From the NCBI GenBank assembly GCA_905221615.1, contig CAJNDT010001868.1:671501-735500 (forward strand): DNA of 64,000 nt, given 5' to 3'. Positions 22,352-32,187 of the stretch are shown here, piece after piece. Numbering within the stretch: the stretch's first letter is position 1; the number at the start of each line of letters is the position of its first letter. Position numbers and translations under genes: made by a program. The notes below the pieces were generated by a model. That model saw nothing but the letters and a program-made list of their open reading frames with translations, searched no databases and had not been told where the DNA came from. Source of the stretch: Symbiodinium sp. CCMP2592 (Eukaryota; Sar; Dinophyceae; Suessiales; Symbiodiniaceae).

Positions 22352-25300
22352 ATGGCGACTTCCGATGCTTTCGATGGACAGTGGCAAGGCCCTGAGGTGC
22401 ACATCGATGTGCCTGGTAGCCCGACGGATCCGAAGGACTCGACTCCAAGAAGTCATCAAAAGCTCGTTTGGTTTTCCTTGGTTGCTGGTGGCATGGCTGC
22501 CTTGATGAGCTTGGTGATCGCCGGGTTCATGGGCGGCTTTGCGGAGCAGGACGCTTCAGAACCAGACCCTTCGGTGGCACGACGCTTGGGCGTTCAAAGC
22601 AACCCCTTCGAGGACAAAGTGTTCTACGTGAACCCCTCGTACCAGGTCTCTCTGACCAGCAGCATCCAGACGGCAGAGGGTTCCGTCAAAGAGACGCTGG
22701 AGGCCATGATGGACTTGCCTTCCGCCTACTGGCTGGATAAGAGGGACAAGATCCACGGCACGTCCACGAACAGCATGGAGGGCATCCTCGAAGATGCAGC
22801 AAGCAAGCCGGTTCCAGAGCTCGTTGTTTTCATCGTGTATGACCTTCCAAATCGTGACTGCCATGCCAAAGCTTCGAATGGTGAGCTGTGCTGCAGCTAC
22901 AAGGACGACGGACGCTGTGATTACTTGGCGGTTGGGGTTGGTAGCTGCAAAGACGGCCTGAAGCAGTACAAGGAGGAGTACATCGATCAGATTGCCTCGG
23001 TGCTTCGCGAGTTTTCTGGACGTGTTCCAATCGTGCTTGTGATCGAGCCGGATTCGTTACCCAACCTGTCAACCAACCTGCAAGACCCGAGGTGCGGGAA
23101 TGCCGCAACCAAGAGTGCGTATAAGGGTGGCGTCAGCTATGCTGTGAAAGCGTTGGCTGAAGCCGACCCATATGCCGCCATCTACCTGGATGCGGGTCAT
23201 GGTGGCTGGCTGGGCTGGAGGGACAACATGAAGGACTTCGTTCAGACCATCAGAGGCCTTGGTGTTTCCGAGCACATTCGCGGCTTTGCCAGCAACGTGG
23301 CCGGCTACCAGTATGTGGGTGAGGTCTGTCCAGAGTATGACTGGTGTCTCAACAATGCTCATCCCGACGACTCCTGCTGCAACGACCCTTGTGGCCTAAC
23401 CAGCGAGTGGAACCCATCCCACAACGAGCTGCAGTATGCTTTGCACCTCCGGAAGGCCATGTCGGAGGGCATCCGTGATTTCGAGCCCCACATGATCATT
23501 GACACGGGTCGCAATGGTGTCGCAGGAATGCGTTCGGATTGCGCGAACTGGTGCAACATCAGGGGAGCCGGTGTAGGTCTCGCAGCCACGACCAACACCG
23601 CCAAGCCATCCGTTGTTGATGCCTACTTCTGGCTGAAGACCCCCGGTGAATCGGATGGCTGCTCTCAGACACTACCGGACGGATCTACATGCCCGCGGTT
23701 TGATGAGGATTGTGCTTCCGAAGACAGCATCAGCTTTCTCCCGGACGAACCTCGCGCACCTGAAGCGGGTCAGTGGTTCGACTATCAAATCAAGCAGCTG
23801 GCCGAGAATGCCAGGCTCTATGACTCTGACACTACCACAGAGGCCTCCGAAACTACGGGTGGTGAGTCCACCTCCTCAGGACCCGAGAAGCCTGACGGGA
23901 ACCCCTTCGAGGACAAAGTGTTCTATGTGAACCCCTCGTACCAGGTCTCTCTGACCAGCAGCATCCAGACGGCAGAGGGTTCCGTCAAGGAGACGCTGGA
24001 GGCCATGATGGACTTGCCTTCCGCCTACTGGCTGGATAAGAGGGACAAGATCCACGGCACGTCCACGAACAGCATGGAGGGCATCCTCGAAGATGCAGCA
24101 AGCAAGCCGGTTCCAGAGCTCGTTGTTTTCATCGTGTATGACCTTCCAAATCGTGACTGCCATGCCAAAGCTTCGAATGGTGAGCTGTGCTGCAGCTACA
24201 AGGACGACGGACGCTGTGATTACTTGGCGGTTGGGGATGGTAGCTGCAAAGACGGCTTGAAGCAGTACAAGGAGGAGTACATCGATCAGATTGCCTCGGT
24301 GCTTCGTAAGTTTTCTGGACGTGTTCCAATCGTGCTTGTGATCGAGCCGGATTCGTTACCCAACCTGTCAACCAACCTGCAAGACCCGAGGTGCGGGAAT
24401 GCCGCAACCAAGAGTGCGTATAAGGGTGGCGTCAGCTATGCTGTGAAAGCGTTGGCTGAAGCCGACCCATATGCCGCCATCTACCTGGATGCGGGTCATG
24501 GTGGCTGGCTGGGCTGGAGGGACAACATGAAGGACTTCGTTCAGACCATCAGAGGCCTTGGTGTTTCCGAGCACATCCGCGGCTTTGCCAGCAACGTGGC
24601 CGGCTACCAGTATGTGGGTGAGGTCTGTCCAGAGTATGACTGGTGTCTCAACAATGCTCATCCCGACGACTCCTGCTGCAACGACCCTTGTGGCCTAACC
24701 AGCGAGTGGAACCCATCCCACAACGAGCTGCAGTATGCTTTGCACCTCCGGAAGGCCATGTCGGAGGGCATCCGTGATTTCGAGCCCCACATGATCATTG
24801 ACACGGGTCGCAATGGTGTCGCAGGAATGCGTTCGGATTGCGCGAACTGGTGCAACATCAGGGGAGCCGGTGTAGGTCTCGCAGCCACGACCAACACCGC
24901 CAAGCCATCCGTTGTTGATGCCTACTTCTGGCTGAAGACCCCCGGTGAATCGGATGGCTGCTCTCAGACACTGCCGGACGGATCTACGTGCCCGCGGTTT
25001 GATGAGGATTGTGCTTCCGAAGACAGCATCAGCTTTCTCCCGGACGAACCTCGCGCACCTGAAGCAGGTCAGTGGTTCGACTATCAAATCAAGCAGCTGG
25101 CGCAGAATGCCATGCTCTATGACTCTGACACTACCACAGAGGCCTCCGAAACTACGGGTGGTGAGTCCACCTCCTCAGGACCCGAGAAGCCTGACGGGAA
25201 CCCCTTCGAGGACAAAGTGTTCTATGTGAACCCCTCGTACCAGGTCTCTCTGACCAGCAGCATCCAGACGGCAGAGGGTTCCGTCAAGGAGACGCTGGAG

Positions 25301-26425
25301 GCCATGATGGACTTGCCTTCCGCCTACTGGCTGGATAAGAGGGACAAGATCCACGGCACGTCCACGAACAGCATGGAGGGCATCCTCGAAGATGCAGCAA
25401 GCAAGCCGGTTCCAGAGCTCGTTGTTTTCATCGTGTATGACCTTCCAAATCGTGACTGCCATGCCAAAGCTTCGAATGGTGAGCTGTGCTGCAGCTACAA
25501 GGACGACGGACGCTGTGATTACTTGGCGGTTGGGGATGGTAGCTGCAAAGACGGCTTGAAGCAGTACAAGGAGGAGTACATCGATCAGATTGCCTCGGTG
25601 CTTCGTAAGTTTTCTGGACGTGTTCCAATCGTGCTTGTGATCGAGCCGGATTCGTTACCCAACCTGTCAACCAACCTGCAAGACCCGAGGTGCGGGAATG
25701 CCGCAACCAAGAGTGCGTATAAGGGTGGCGTCAGCTATGCTGTGAAAGCGTTGGCTGAAGCCGACCCATATGCCGCCATCTACCTGGATGCGGGTCATGG
25801 TGGCTGGCTGGGCTGGAGGGACAACATGAAGGACTTCGTTCAGACCATCAGAGGCCTTGGTGTTTCCGAGCACATTCGCGGCTTTGCCAGCAACGTGGCC
25901 GGCTACCAGTATGTGGGTGAGGTCTGTCCAGAGTATGACTGGTGTCTCAACAATGCTCATCCCGACGACTCCTGCTGCAACGACCCTTGTGGCCTAACCA
26001 GCGAGTGGAACCCATCCCACAACGAGCTGCAGTATGCTTTGCACCTCCGGAAGGCCATGTCGGAGGGCATCCGTGATTTCGAGCCCCACATGATCATTGA
26101 CACGGGTCGCAATGGTGTTCCAGGAATGCGTTCGGATTGCGCAAACTGGTGCAACATCAGGGGAGCTGGTGTAGGTCTCGCAGCCACGACCAACACCGCC
26201 AAGCCATCCGTTGTTGATGCCTACTTCTGGCTGAAGACCCCCGGTGAATCGGATGGCTGCTCTCAGATGCTACCGGACGAATCTACGTGCCCGCGGTTTG
26301 ATGAGGATTGTGCTTCCGAAGACAGCATCAGCTTTCGCCCGGATGAACCTCGCGCACCTGAAGCTGGTCAGTGGTTCGACTACCAAATCAAGCAGCTGGC
26401 CGAGAATGCCAGGCTCTATGAGTGA
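22352..26425 (+). CDS. membrane-anchored protein with three tandem GH6 cellobiohydrolase-type domains
   Basis: 1357 residues, no introns. Residues ~38-63 form a single hydrophobic segment after a short hydrophilic N-terminus, so a type II signal anchor is likely. Three GH6 units begin with NPFEDKVFYVNP at residues 84, 517 and 950. They have an exact period of 433 residues (1299 bp) and are separated by T/S/E-rich linkers (TTTEASETTGGESTSSG). Each unit carries the GH6 signatures YDLPNRDCHAKASNGE (active-site loop with Asp), VIEPDSLPN (catalytic-acid Asp), YLDAGHGGWLGW, DTGRNG and KTPGESDG. This family hydrolyses beta-1,4-glucan by inversion, releasing cellobiose. The units are almost identical even at synonymous sites; differences include GVG/GDG, REF/RKF and NGVAGM/NGVPGM. 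This implies recent duplication or gene conversion. In dinoflagellates a role in remodelling cellulosic thecal plates or in digesting algal cellulose is plausible but inferred. Confidence 0.93.
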   Translation: MATSDAFDGQWQGPEVHIDVPGSPTDPKDSTPRSHQKLVWFSLVAGGMAALMSLVIAGFMGGFAEQDASEPDPSVARRLGVQSNPFEDKVFYVNPSYQVSLTSSIQTAEGSVKETLEAMMDLPSAYWLDKRDKIHGTSTNSMEGILEDAASKPVPELVVFIVYDLPNRDCHAKASNGELCCSYKDDGRCDYLAVGVGSCKDGLKQYKEEYIDQIASVLREFSGRVPIVLVIEPDSLPNLSTNLQDPRCGNAATKSAYKGGVSYAVKALAEADPYAAIYLDAGHGGWLGWRDNMKDFVQTIRGLGVSEHIRGFASNVAGYQYVGEVCPEYDWCLNNAHPDDSCCNDPCGLTSEWNPSHNELQYALHLRKAMSEGIRDFEPHMIIDTGRNGVAGMRSDCANWCNIRGAGVGLAATTNTAKPSVVDAYFWLKTPGESDGCSQTLPDGSTCPRFDEDCASEDSISFLPDEPRAPEAGQWFDYQIKQLAENARLYDSDTTTEASETTGGESTSSGPEKPDGNPFEDKVFYVNPSYQVSLTSSIQTAEGSVKETLEAMMDLPSAYWLDKRDKIHGTSTNSMEGILEDAASKPVPELVVFIVYDLPNRDCHAKASNGELCCSYKDDGRCDYLAVGDGSCKDGLKQYKEEYIDQIASVLRKFSGRVPIVLVIEPDSLPNLSTNLQDPRCGNAATKSAYKGGVSYAVKALAEADPYAAIYLDAGHGGWLGWRDNMKDFVQTIRGLGVSEHIRGFASNVAGYQYVGEVCPEYDWCLNNAHPDDSCCNDPCGLTSEWNPSHNELQYALHLRKAMSEGIRDFEPHMIIDTGRNGVAGMRSDCANWCNIRGAGVGLAATTNTAKPSVVDAYFWLKTPGESDGCSQTLPDGSTCPRFDEDCASEDSISFLPDEPRAPEAGQWFDYQIKQLAQNAMLYDSDTTTEASETTGGESTSSGPEKPDGNPFEDKVFYVNPSYQVSLTSSIQTAEGSVKETLEAMMDLPSAYWLDKRDKIHGTSTNSMEGILEDAASKPVPELVVFIVYDLPNRDCHAKASNGELCCSYKDDGRCDYLAVGDGSCKDGLKQYKEEYIDQIASVLRKFSGRVPIVLVIEPDSLPNLSTNLQDPRCGNAATKSAYKGGVSYAVKALAEADPYAAIYLDAGHGGWLGWRDNMKDFVQTIRGLGVSEHIRGFASNVAGYQYVGEVCPEYDWCLNNAHPDDSCCNDPCGLTSEWNPSHNELQYALHLRKAMSEGIRDFEPHMIIDTGRNGVPGMRSDCANWCNIRGAGVGLAATTNTAKPSVVDAYFWLKTPGESDGCSQMLPDESTCPRFDEDCASEDSISFRPDEPRAPEAGQWFDYQIKQLAENARLYE

Positions 26426-28610
26426 AGCTCTTTCTCTCGAGTTGTATGTGGTCAATCCACCTACAGTACAGGATTGAGAACGACAAGGGACCAAAGACAG
26501 GGCAGTCACAGCCAGCTTGTGGACCGTGACTTCCGTTGATAGTTCAGCTGCAGGTTTGTAAAGCAGTTGTGCAGAATTCGCTGCTTTTTTGAGTCTCAAC
26601 TCAGCTAGACTCCGCAGAGAGCTCGCGAGCTCTTTGCGTTGCAATCTTGCATGCAGCGAACAGGGATATTCCTTGGTATTCCCTGTTATAGGGACGCCAA
26701 ATGTGGCAGCTGCACAACCTCTCCAATATCACTGTGGCATCTTACATTCTTACAAGCTGCACCTCAACGGAGGAGTGCCCGCCATCTTTGGCCGCCAGCC
26801 TGAACGCTGACGAAAGACAAACTGTAAAAGACCCTCCAGAATCTTCACATACTCACACTTGCTTTCCTGTTCACTTCGTCAGCTCACGAAGCCTTTCCTC
26901 CGGCAATATCCGGCAAGAAGGCAGTTCCTAGCACCAGCACCCGGTCAGATCCATTTTCAACATGCCAGGGCGCAATCGGCGTTCAGCCGGCTTGCTTGTA
27001 AAGAGGGTATGACCTGGGCTTTTGTCTCTGCGGGGAAGGTGATCTCGATGAGGAACAAAAGTTTCCTTGTCTGCGAGTGCCCTCTGCCATTGATGCGACA
27101 GTTCGTTCAAAAAAGACTGTGCCTAGTTTGGCATCAGAGCTGCTGTCGCGAACGTGCACCCTACCTGTGCCTCATGTGTTGGACCATAGCTGCCAAGTAT
27201 GCAAGCTGCCAGGACCCCGAGCCCGCGCCTTGCGCGAAGCCCTGCGCGCAGCCCTACGCTCTCCCTGACTCCCCGGAGGAGGGCTGCAGGGCTTCTTGGC
27301 AACCACGTTCCCTACTATCTTGAACAAGCATGCAAAGTTAGGGTTGGATTCCGATGTATCCGGTTCCTAGGCCCGGACCCTCAAAGTGTCATTGGTGGGC
27401 GTTGCGCTACTTTCATCGGTTGGATTTTGATGCTTTCCGTGGGCTTTCGATCAAGCCGGTCCTCAAGAGAACCCCACGAGCATTCCCACCTTCCTTTCCT
27501 AGCCTGGTGCGCTAGGCGAGCTGTGGGACCCCAGCGATCGTGGCTCGGATTGCAACCGTTGCAACCAATAACTATAGACTATAACCAGCCGTGCGAAGAT
27601 GTTAAGAATTCTTAAGATTCTTAAGTGCCAACTGGAACTGGGTCAAAGTTCATGACCAGGTGTTTTTGGAGGACGGCCAACCTGTAGTTCAGGGCATGTC
27701 AGAAACTCGGCCAGAGTACGACCGATGACTTGTCTCAACGTGACGCTGGAGACGAAGCTAGGGTGCGTGCGATAGAGCGTGCCAGAGATGCAGGGAAGAG
27801 CGATGAAGAGCGCCGACAGCCCCTCTCCAAGTCCTGTTGAGGCTGAGCCCACGTGCTGAGCCCTACGCACCTCGCAACGCAAGTTCGGAAGGATTGCTTC
27901 AAACCGTGAACCTAAAAACCCGGGTTTTCAGAAACAACACCAGGTGTTTGTTGCTTCAGTCCTGCTGTGCATCTCCCACCTGCTTTCCCGACGGCGAACC
28001 GTGAACCTCACCTGGCGAGTTCGGGCGTGAAAGGGTAAACCTTGGTTGCCGACTAGAGGTGCTGCTTCGCTGCATTTCATCCGTGATCGTGATCCCAGAC
28101 TTGTTGCCCTTTGCACTGTCCAGCGGTCCTTGCAGCGCAGCCCAGTCAACTAGGCGGGTGGCATAACACCCTCGACACTTGAGGTTATGACCAGCTGACT
28201 CGGCGCCACCTCAACAGAGACAAGAAATGACAAGAAGAGAGAGGGGGCATCATTGAGCAACTAGTTCTGTTCAACCGCACACACGCTTTCTAGCATCCCA
28301 CACCCGACAAATTGCAACCTCGCCAGCCCCATATGTACCCTAAGACTCCTAAGTCCTAAGAGTAAGACCTACAGAGATCCCGCAGCCTGTCAGTCCTACA
28401 TCTCGAGCTCGTTCGCACCGTCTCAGGTTGCCCCTCCCTCCTTGGAGGTGCGGTTGGTGAGGCCTCGGTGCTTTTCTGATAGTACCAGTGTTAGTGTTGT
28501 TAGATGTTGTTAGTGTGTACATAACTCTTGTTGCTGCTACGATGGCTAGCATCATCACTATTCGCTTTGCTACGAGTCGCAACTATTGCAGCCAGCCCTC
28601 GTGCAGCAGC
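26426..28610. other. no recognised gene downstream of GH6
   Basis: Several open frames without domains (for example 26859-27323 and 27199-27615). No polyadenylation or terminator motif can be assigned. Confidence 0.3.
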
Positions 28611-28757
28611 ATGACTCGCAAGCTCTCTGCGGTTCTGCTGGGGAGGCAGGCACGTGAGCTTGTGATCCAAGTGCTGCGTCACAACGGCCGGTTCCCGGAC
28701 GAGCCGTGGACATCAGAGTCGCTCGCCGTTAACAGCAGCGTTCATCTAAGCCAGTAG
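28611..28757 (+). CDS. candidate exon or small ORF, unknown
   Basis: ATG at 28611 opens MTRKLSAVLLGRQARELVIQ, then VLRHNGRFPDEPWTSES, to TAG at 28755. Coding-like composition; a CAG acceptor precedes GCACGTGAG. Not recognised. Confidence 0.3.
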   Translation: MTRKLSAVLLGRQARELVIQVLRHNGRFPDEPWTSESLAVNSSVHLSQ

Positions 28758-30397
28758 TGACATGCTCTTCCGTGCGTGGCGAGTTTTCTTGCGTATCAGC
28801 AGGCTTGCAGGCCAAGTTTCATCACATGTGTGGCAATGTGTGGCGCTGCCAGACTGCTCGACTTGAGCGGCTATCTTTGCAATTTTCAGCTGTGTTTGTC
28901 GAGCGGAATAGCCCCCGGTCGCCAGTGAGGCTGCGAAGCGCTGCGGGGCAGCTGGGGGTCAGCCCTGGCAGTGAAGCCAGCGTCTTGGGTCTTGCGAGGT
29001 GCCTCGAGGGTCGTTTGCGGGTGGTCGTGTCCAAACCGTTTGGACGAGGCTGTCTAGAGCTGGAGTCTAGGCTTGGGTTGATGGTGCTCGATGCCAGGCG
29101 GAATCGCGATGGGCGGTGCGTCAACTGTGGCGGGGACCGCATTGGTTGCATCTAGGACGTATGAGGTGCACGAGGACGCTCCGACCTGCAGAAAGCACAA
29201 GTCTACACTCACACTAATTAAATATATACATATATATATACACACACACATGCTCTGCTTCCGAGTTCAGTCTCTTAGCGCTTTCGTGATGAGGATCTGA
29301 ATCTAGCCTGAAAGAGTAGAAGTCGCAACCTTTGCCGTGAGAGTGCGGGAGAGACAATGTCTCGAGCTCACCAGGCCCGCATGCTGAGCATGGCTGCCAG
29401 ATGCAAGGGTCCCTGGCCTACATGGAGGCGTCCCTGCAACTCCGCTTCATGTGCTCTCTTATGGTCTTACATAGTATTGATGGATGCTTTTCTACTTTTT
29501 TGTGCTGGCCATTGGACTGGATTGTTGGGACGAAGTAGGCAAGATTCGATTGGTTTGGATGGGAAGTCCATCTGCATACTTGAGGTTTCGGTATGGGTAT
29601 TCACAAGCAGAGGGAGTCTCACTCACTCCCTTGCATCCCCTACTCAACTAGACCCCTGATCCTCCAAGTAGCCCTGCGAAGGCCCACGGCTTGGAGTGCG
29701 AGTACAGGCCGTGGGATCAGTGCATCGTCGCTTCTCCAGCCTGATGAGCCTGCCATGTCAAGGGATGAAGTTGAGCTTTGACTCTCGGGCTTAAGATCCA
29801 GGTGGGACCCCCGAAAAAGGGTATGACATCCCGAAAGCTTCAAGTTCGGAAACATGAGTGTGATGTTGTCGCGTTGCGACCCCGACACCTAGCCTGGAAT
29901 TGCCGGGGTGTGAGACCTGAAACCCTGAACCTTAAACTCCAGACTGCTGTTTCGTTGCCGACTGCGAACCGTGAAGCTCATCTGACGAGCCCGAGGGAGG
30001 GCTCCACAGCCTGCAGTGAGCTCCGGAGAGGCCGGTACCCTGCACCTTCCAGGGACGAGGCTGCCCGGAGCAGGCACCCGATCCAGTTTAGGGCTCCGGG
30101 CTGACAGGCTATGGGGTTCTTGAGTGTCGAGGGCTTGTAGCAATTTGGGGCTTGGGGTTGGAGGTCATTGGGTGGCACAGATCATGGCAGGGTTCACGGG
30201 CGGCATGCATGGACTCTGCGCAGTGCCGCCGTCACTGTTTTCTGTCTGTTCACTCCGACGAGGGCTGCTCACGTCTTGAAGCAACGTAGAAACGTAGAGT
30301 AAAATCTGTACAGCAATTGCAGAAGGCACGCGTAGTCATGTGGGGCTTGTTGCAGAGGCTTCTCGGGCCGAAAGGCTGCGAGGATACGGTTGTTGAT
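28758..30397. other. no recognised gene
   Basis: Scattered open frames. A small (TA)n/(CA)n tract lies at 29222-29250. Degenerate CCCTGAACCTTAAAC-type words occur. Confidence 0.3.
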
Positions 30398-30740
30398 ATA
30401 TATATATATATATATTTATTTATTTATTTATTCAATACATACATTGGGAGCCAAAAAATACATACATTGACATAAAGGAGGTTCGCGTTGGCGCTATGCC
30501 TCCTGATATTCTAGCCTGCGATTTCGTGCCCTTGCATTGCGAGACTCTTGATGATGGCACGGCAGAGAGAGAGAGAGAGATACATTGACATACCTGCACA
30601 CATAAAATTGCATTTACATGCACATACACTCGTACCAGGTATGTACACACATATAGCTGGACATATATGTCCGTGTTTATGCACACATACGCACATATAT
30701 GCTTACGTACATGCATGCATGCAGAATCTAAAGTCGTCCT
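30398..30740. repeat. mixed TA, TTTA, GA and CA microsatellites
   Basis: (TA)n at 30396-30414, (TTTA)n to ~30432, (GA)n at ~30567-30581, and ACAC/TGCATGCA words up to the palindrome. Confidence 0.85.
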
Positions 30741-30811
30741 TATGCCTCAGCCAGGTGACCTAGCTACTCACTTAATTTAAGTGAGTAGCTAGGTCACCTG
30801 GCTGAGGCATA
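30741..30811. repeat. 71-bp perfect palindrome (35-bp arms, 1-base spacer)
   Basis: Left arm 30741-30775 starts TATGCCTCAGCCAGGTGACC. Right arm 30777-30811 is its exact reverse complement, separated by a single T. The arms contain non-repetitive sequence in the middle of simple repeats. The structure could form a hairpin or cruciform and lies ~350 bp upstream of the retrotransposon. Confidence 0.97.
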
Positions 30812-30859
30812 TGCAGAAGCAGGAATCTGTGTGGACTGGACTTATATTTATACATATAT

Positions 30860-31106
30860 ACATATTTCTCATTTATGTATGTATATACACACACACACGC
30901 ATCCGCACAAATGCATACATGCACACACACACACACACACCGTACATGCACACAGATATGACCACATATATATATGTATGTATGTATGTATCTATGTTTG
31001 TATGTGTGTATATATATATGTATATGTATATATGTATATATGTATATATGTATATATGTATATATGTATATATGTATATATGTATATATGTATACATGTA
31101 AACATG

Positions 31107-31140
<34 letters not shown>

Positions 31141-31157
31141 TGTATATATGTATATAT
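30860..31157. repeat. (CA)n and (TATG/TATATG)n microsatellite, target of the retrotransposon
   Basis: ACACAC tracts at 30889-30942, then TATATGTATATATG and (TATG)n units up to the 5' LTR border at 31157. An ~80-base section (31077-31157) is repeated almost exactly beyond the 3' LTR. Confidence 0.9.
31153..31157. repeat. 5-bp target-site duplication, left copy
   Basis: TATAT immediately left of the 5' LTR matches TATAT at 41554-41558. Because the target is TA-rich, chance identity cannot be excluded. Confidence 0.6.
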
Positions 31158-31323
31158 AGTTAATCATACTCGAGCCCCAAGCACCTGCATGATGTAGCTA
31201 AGATGTCCTTGTAGAAGGTAGATGAAGAGCAGCTTGACGCACACGAACGTATTTTGGCTCAAGACACAAAACAAGCGTGATCACTACCGTGTCTTGAAAT
31301 CATTGATTGCGTTGCAATTAACT
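31158..31323 (+). repeat. 5' LTR
   Basis: 166 bp with 7-base inverted ends AGTTAAT...ATTAACT rather than the usual TG...CA. Ends may be one base shorter (GTTAAT...ATTAAC), because the outer A and T could be coincidental. Contains ATTTTGGCTCAAG at 31251-31263. Confidence 0.93.
31251..31263 (+). promoter_or_regulatory. spliced-leader-like sequence in the 5' LTR
   Basis: ATTTTGGCTCAAG is identical to the last 13 bases of the conserved 22-base dinoflagellate spliced leader. It is not followed by a GT splice donor, so it is not an SL RNA gene. The simplest reading is a relict of a trans-spliced transcript fixed into the element. Confidence 0.7.
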
Positions 31324-31340
31324 GGTTAACAGCCTCAGCT
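31323..31340 (+). promoter_or_regulatory. possible primer-binding site
   Basis: TGGTTAACAGCCTCAGC directly follows the LTR. It begins TGG as expected for pairing with a tRNA CCA end. The matching tRNA is not identified. Confidence 0.4.
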
Positions 31341-32187
31341 TAGCTTGGTGTAAGTAGTGTAGGATCCTACCGACGCCATAGCACCTTCCGTGTCGCTCCC
31401 TTAGGGTAGAGCTTTAGGTCTAGCAAAGACCTGCCCACTTCCATACTACTTTCCATATCCTGCACTGTCAATCTCCTGGGGTTAGAGCCAGAACCCTACA
31501 GTTGAGATCCCAACCAGAGCGTACATCGCAGCCTGGTTTTGCACATTATCTGTGAGGTCCAAATCCGCTGCGTGAATCGCCTGCTTGCCCAGGCATCCGC
31601 GTGGTAACCTTCTTCGGGTTTCTCAAAGCCCTGCCTTAGCACCTCTCCCGTAGTCCCGTTCACGGACGAAGGAGGCCAGGCCTTGTGGTGCAACAGGCGA
31701 TCCAGTAGAGAACAGAACACAACCGCAACGTGTCAGGAGTGCGATTGCATCCCAGCAACCCTCCTGTAAGAGTTCCGCTGAGATTGGAGGTTGATTGAGA
31801 TTTCTGGTTTGGGTTAGCGTGGGTGTTTCCCGTGCTCGGCCTTTGAACCGCTTCCTCAGTCCCTAATCACAGCTGTAGACTGCCTCGGCAGCACAGCACA
31901 ACAACCAAAAGGCAAACACAGAATCAATTCCAAATCCCTTCGGCTCTTAGTCTGCCAGCCAGGGGGTATTCCTAGTTGACAGTTGTTCATCTGGGTTGTC
32001 AGTGGGTAATCAAGGAGGTTATCCGGATTAAGCTTTCAGAGGCAAGGCATTGAGGCGTGCTTACGCAGCCAACGGGGGATAATTGGGTAAGGCCTTGAGA
32101 AGAGCCTTACGGCAGGGTTGACGAGCATCCACCGGGTTTGGGTTAGGTGTTCGTTGGCCAACAATTTTCCTCTGAAGTCGTCACTGC
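31324..32187 (+). other. long 5' leader of the retrotransposon
   Basis: About 860 bases between the LTR and the first ORF, with no supported coding sequence. It may hold packaging or translation signals; none is recognised. Confidence 0.5.

Noticed and set aside
22556-26202. Repeated minus-strand frames opposite the GH6 gene
   Set aside because: They recur once per GH6 unit because the DNA is triplicated; they are shadows of a strongly conserved plus-strand protein.
29054-29251. NCGG/Cys pair in the frame ending near 29155 (RCVNCGGDRIGC) as a RING or zinc finger starting the TRAF gene
   Set aside because: Only two usable cysteine pairs, no RING spacing, and the retrotransposon plus 12 kb separate it from the finger exons.
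30741-30811. Palindrome as a rho-independent terminator or tRNA-like structure
   Set aside because: The sequence is eukaryotic, the arms are far longer than a terminator stem, and no U-tract or tRNA boxes are present.
30772-31167. Open frames of I/Y/T/H repeats near the 5' LTR
   Set aside because: Products of TATATG/TATG and CA microsatellites.
31251-31263. Spliced-leader RNA gene inside the LTR
   Set aside because: The match is only the 3' 13 bases and is followed by ACAC, not a GT splice donor; no Sm site or SL RNA structure is seen.
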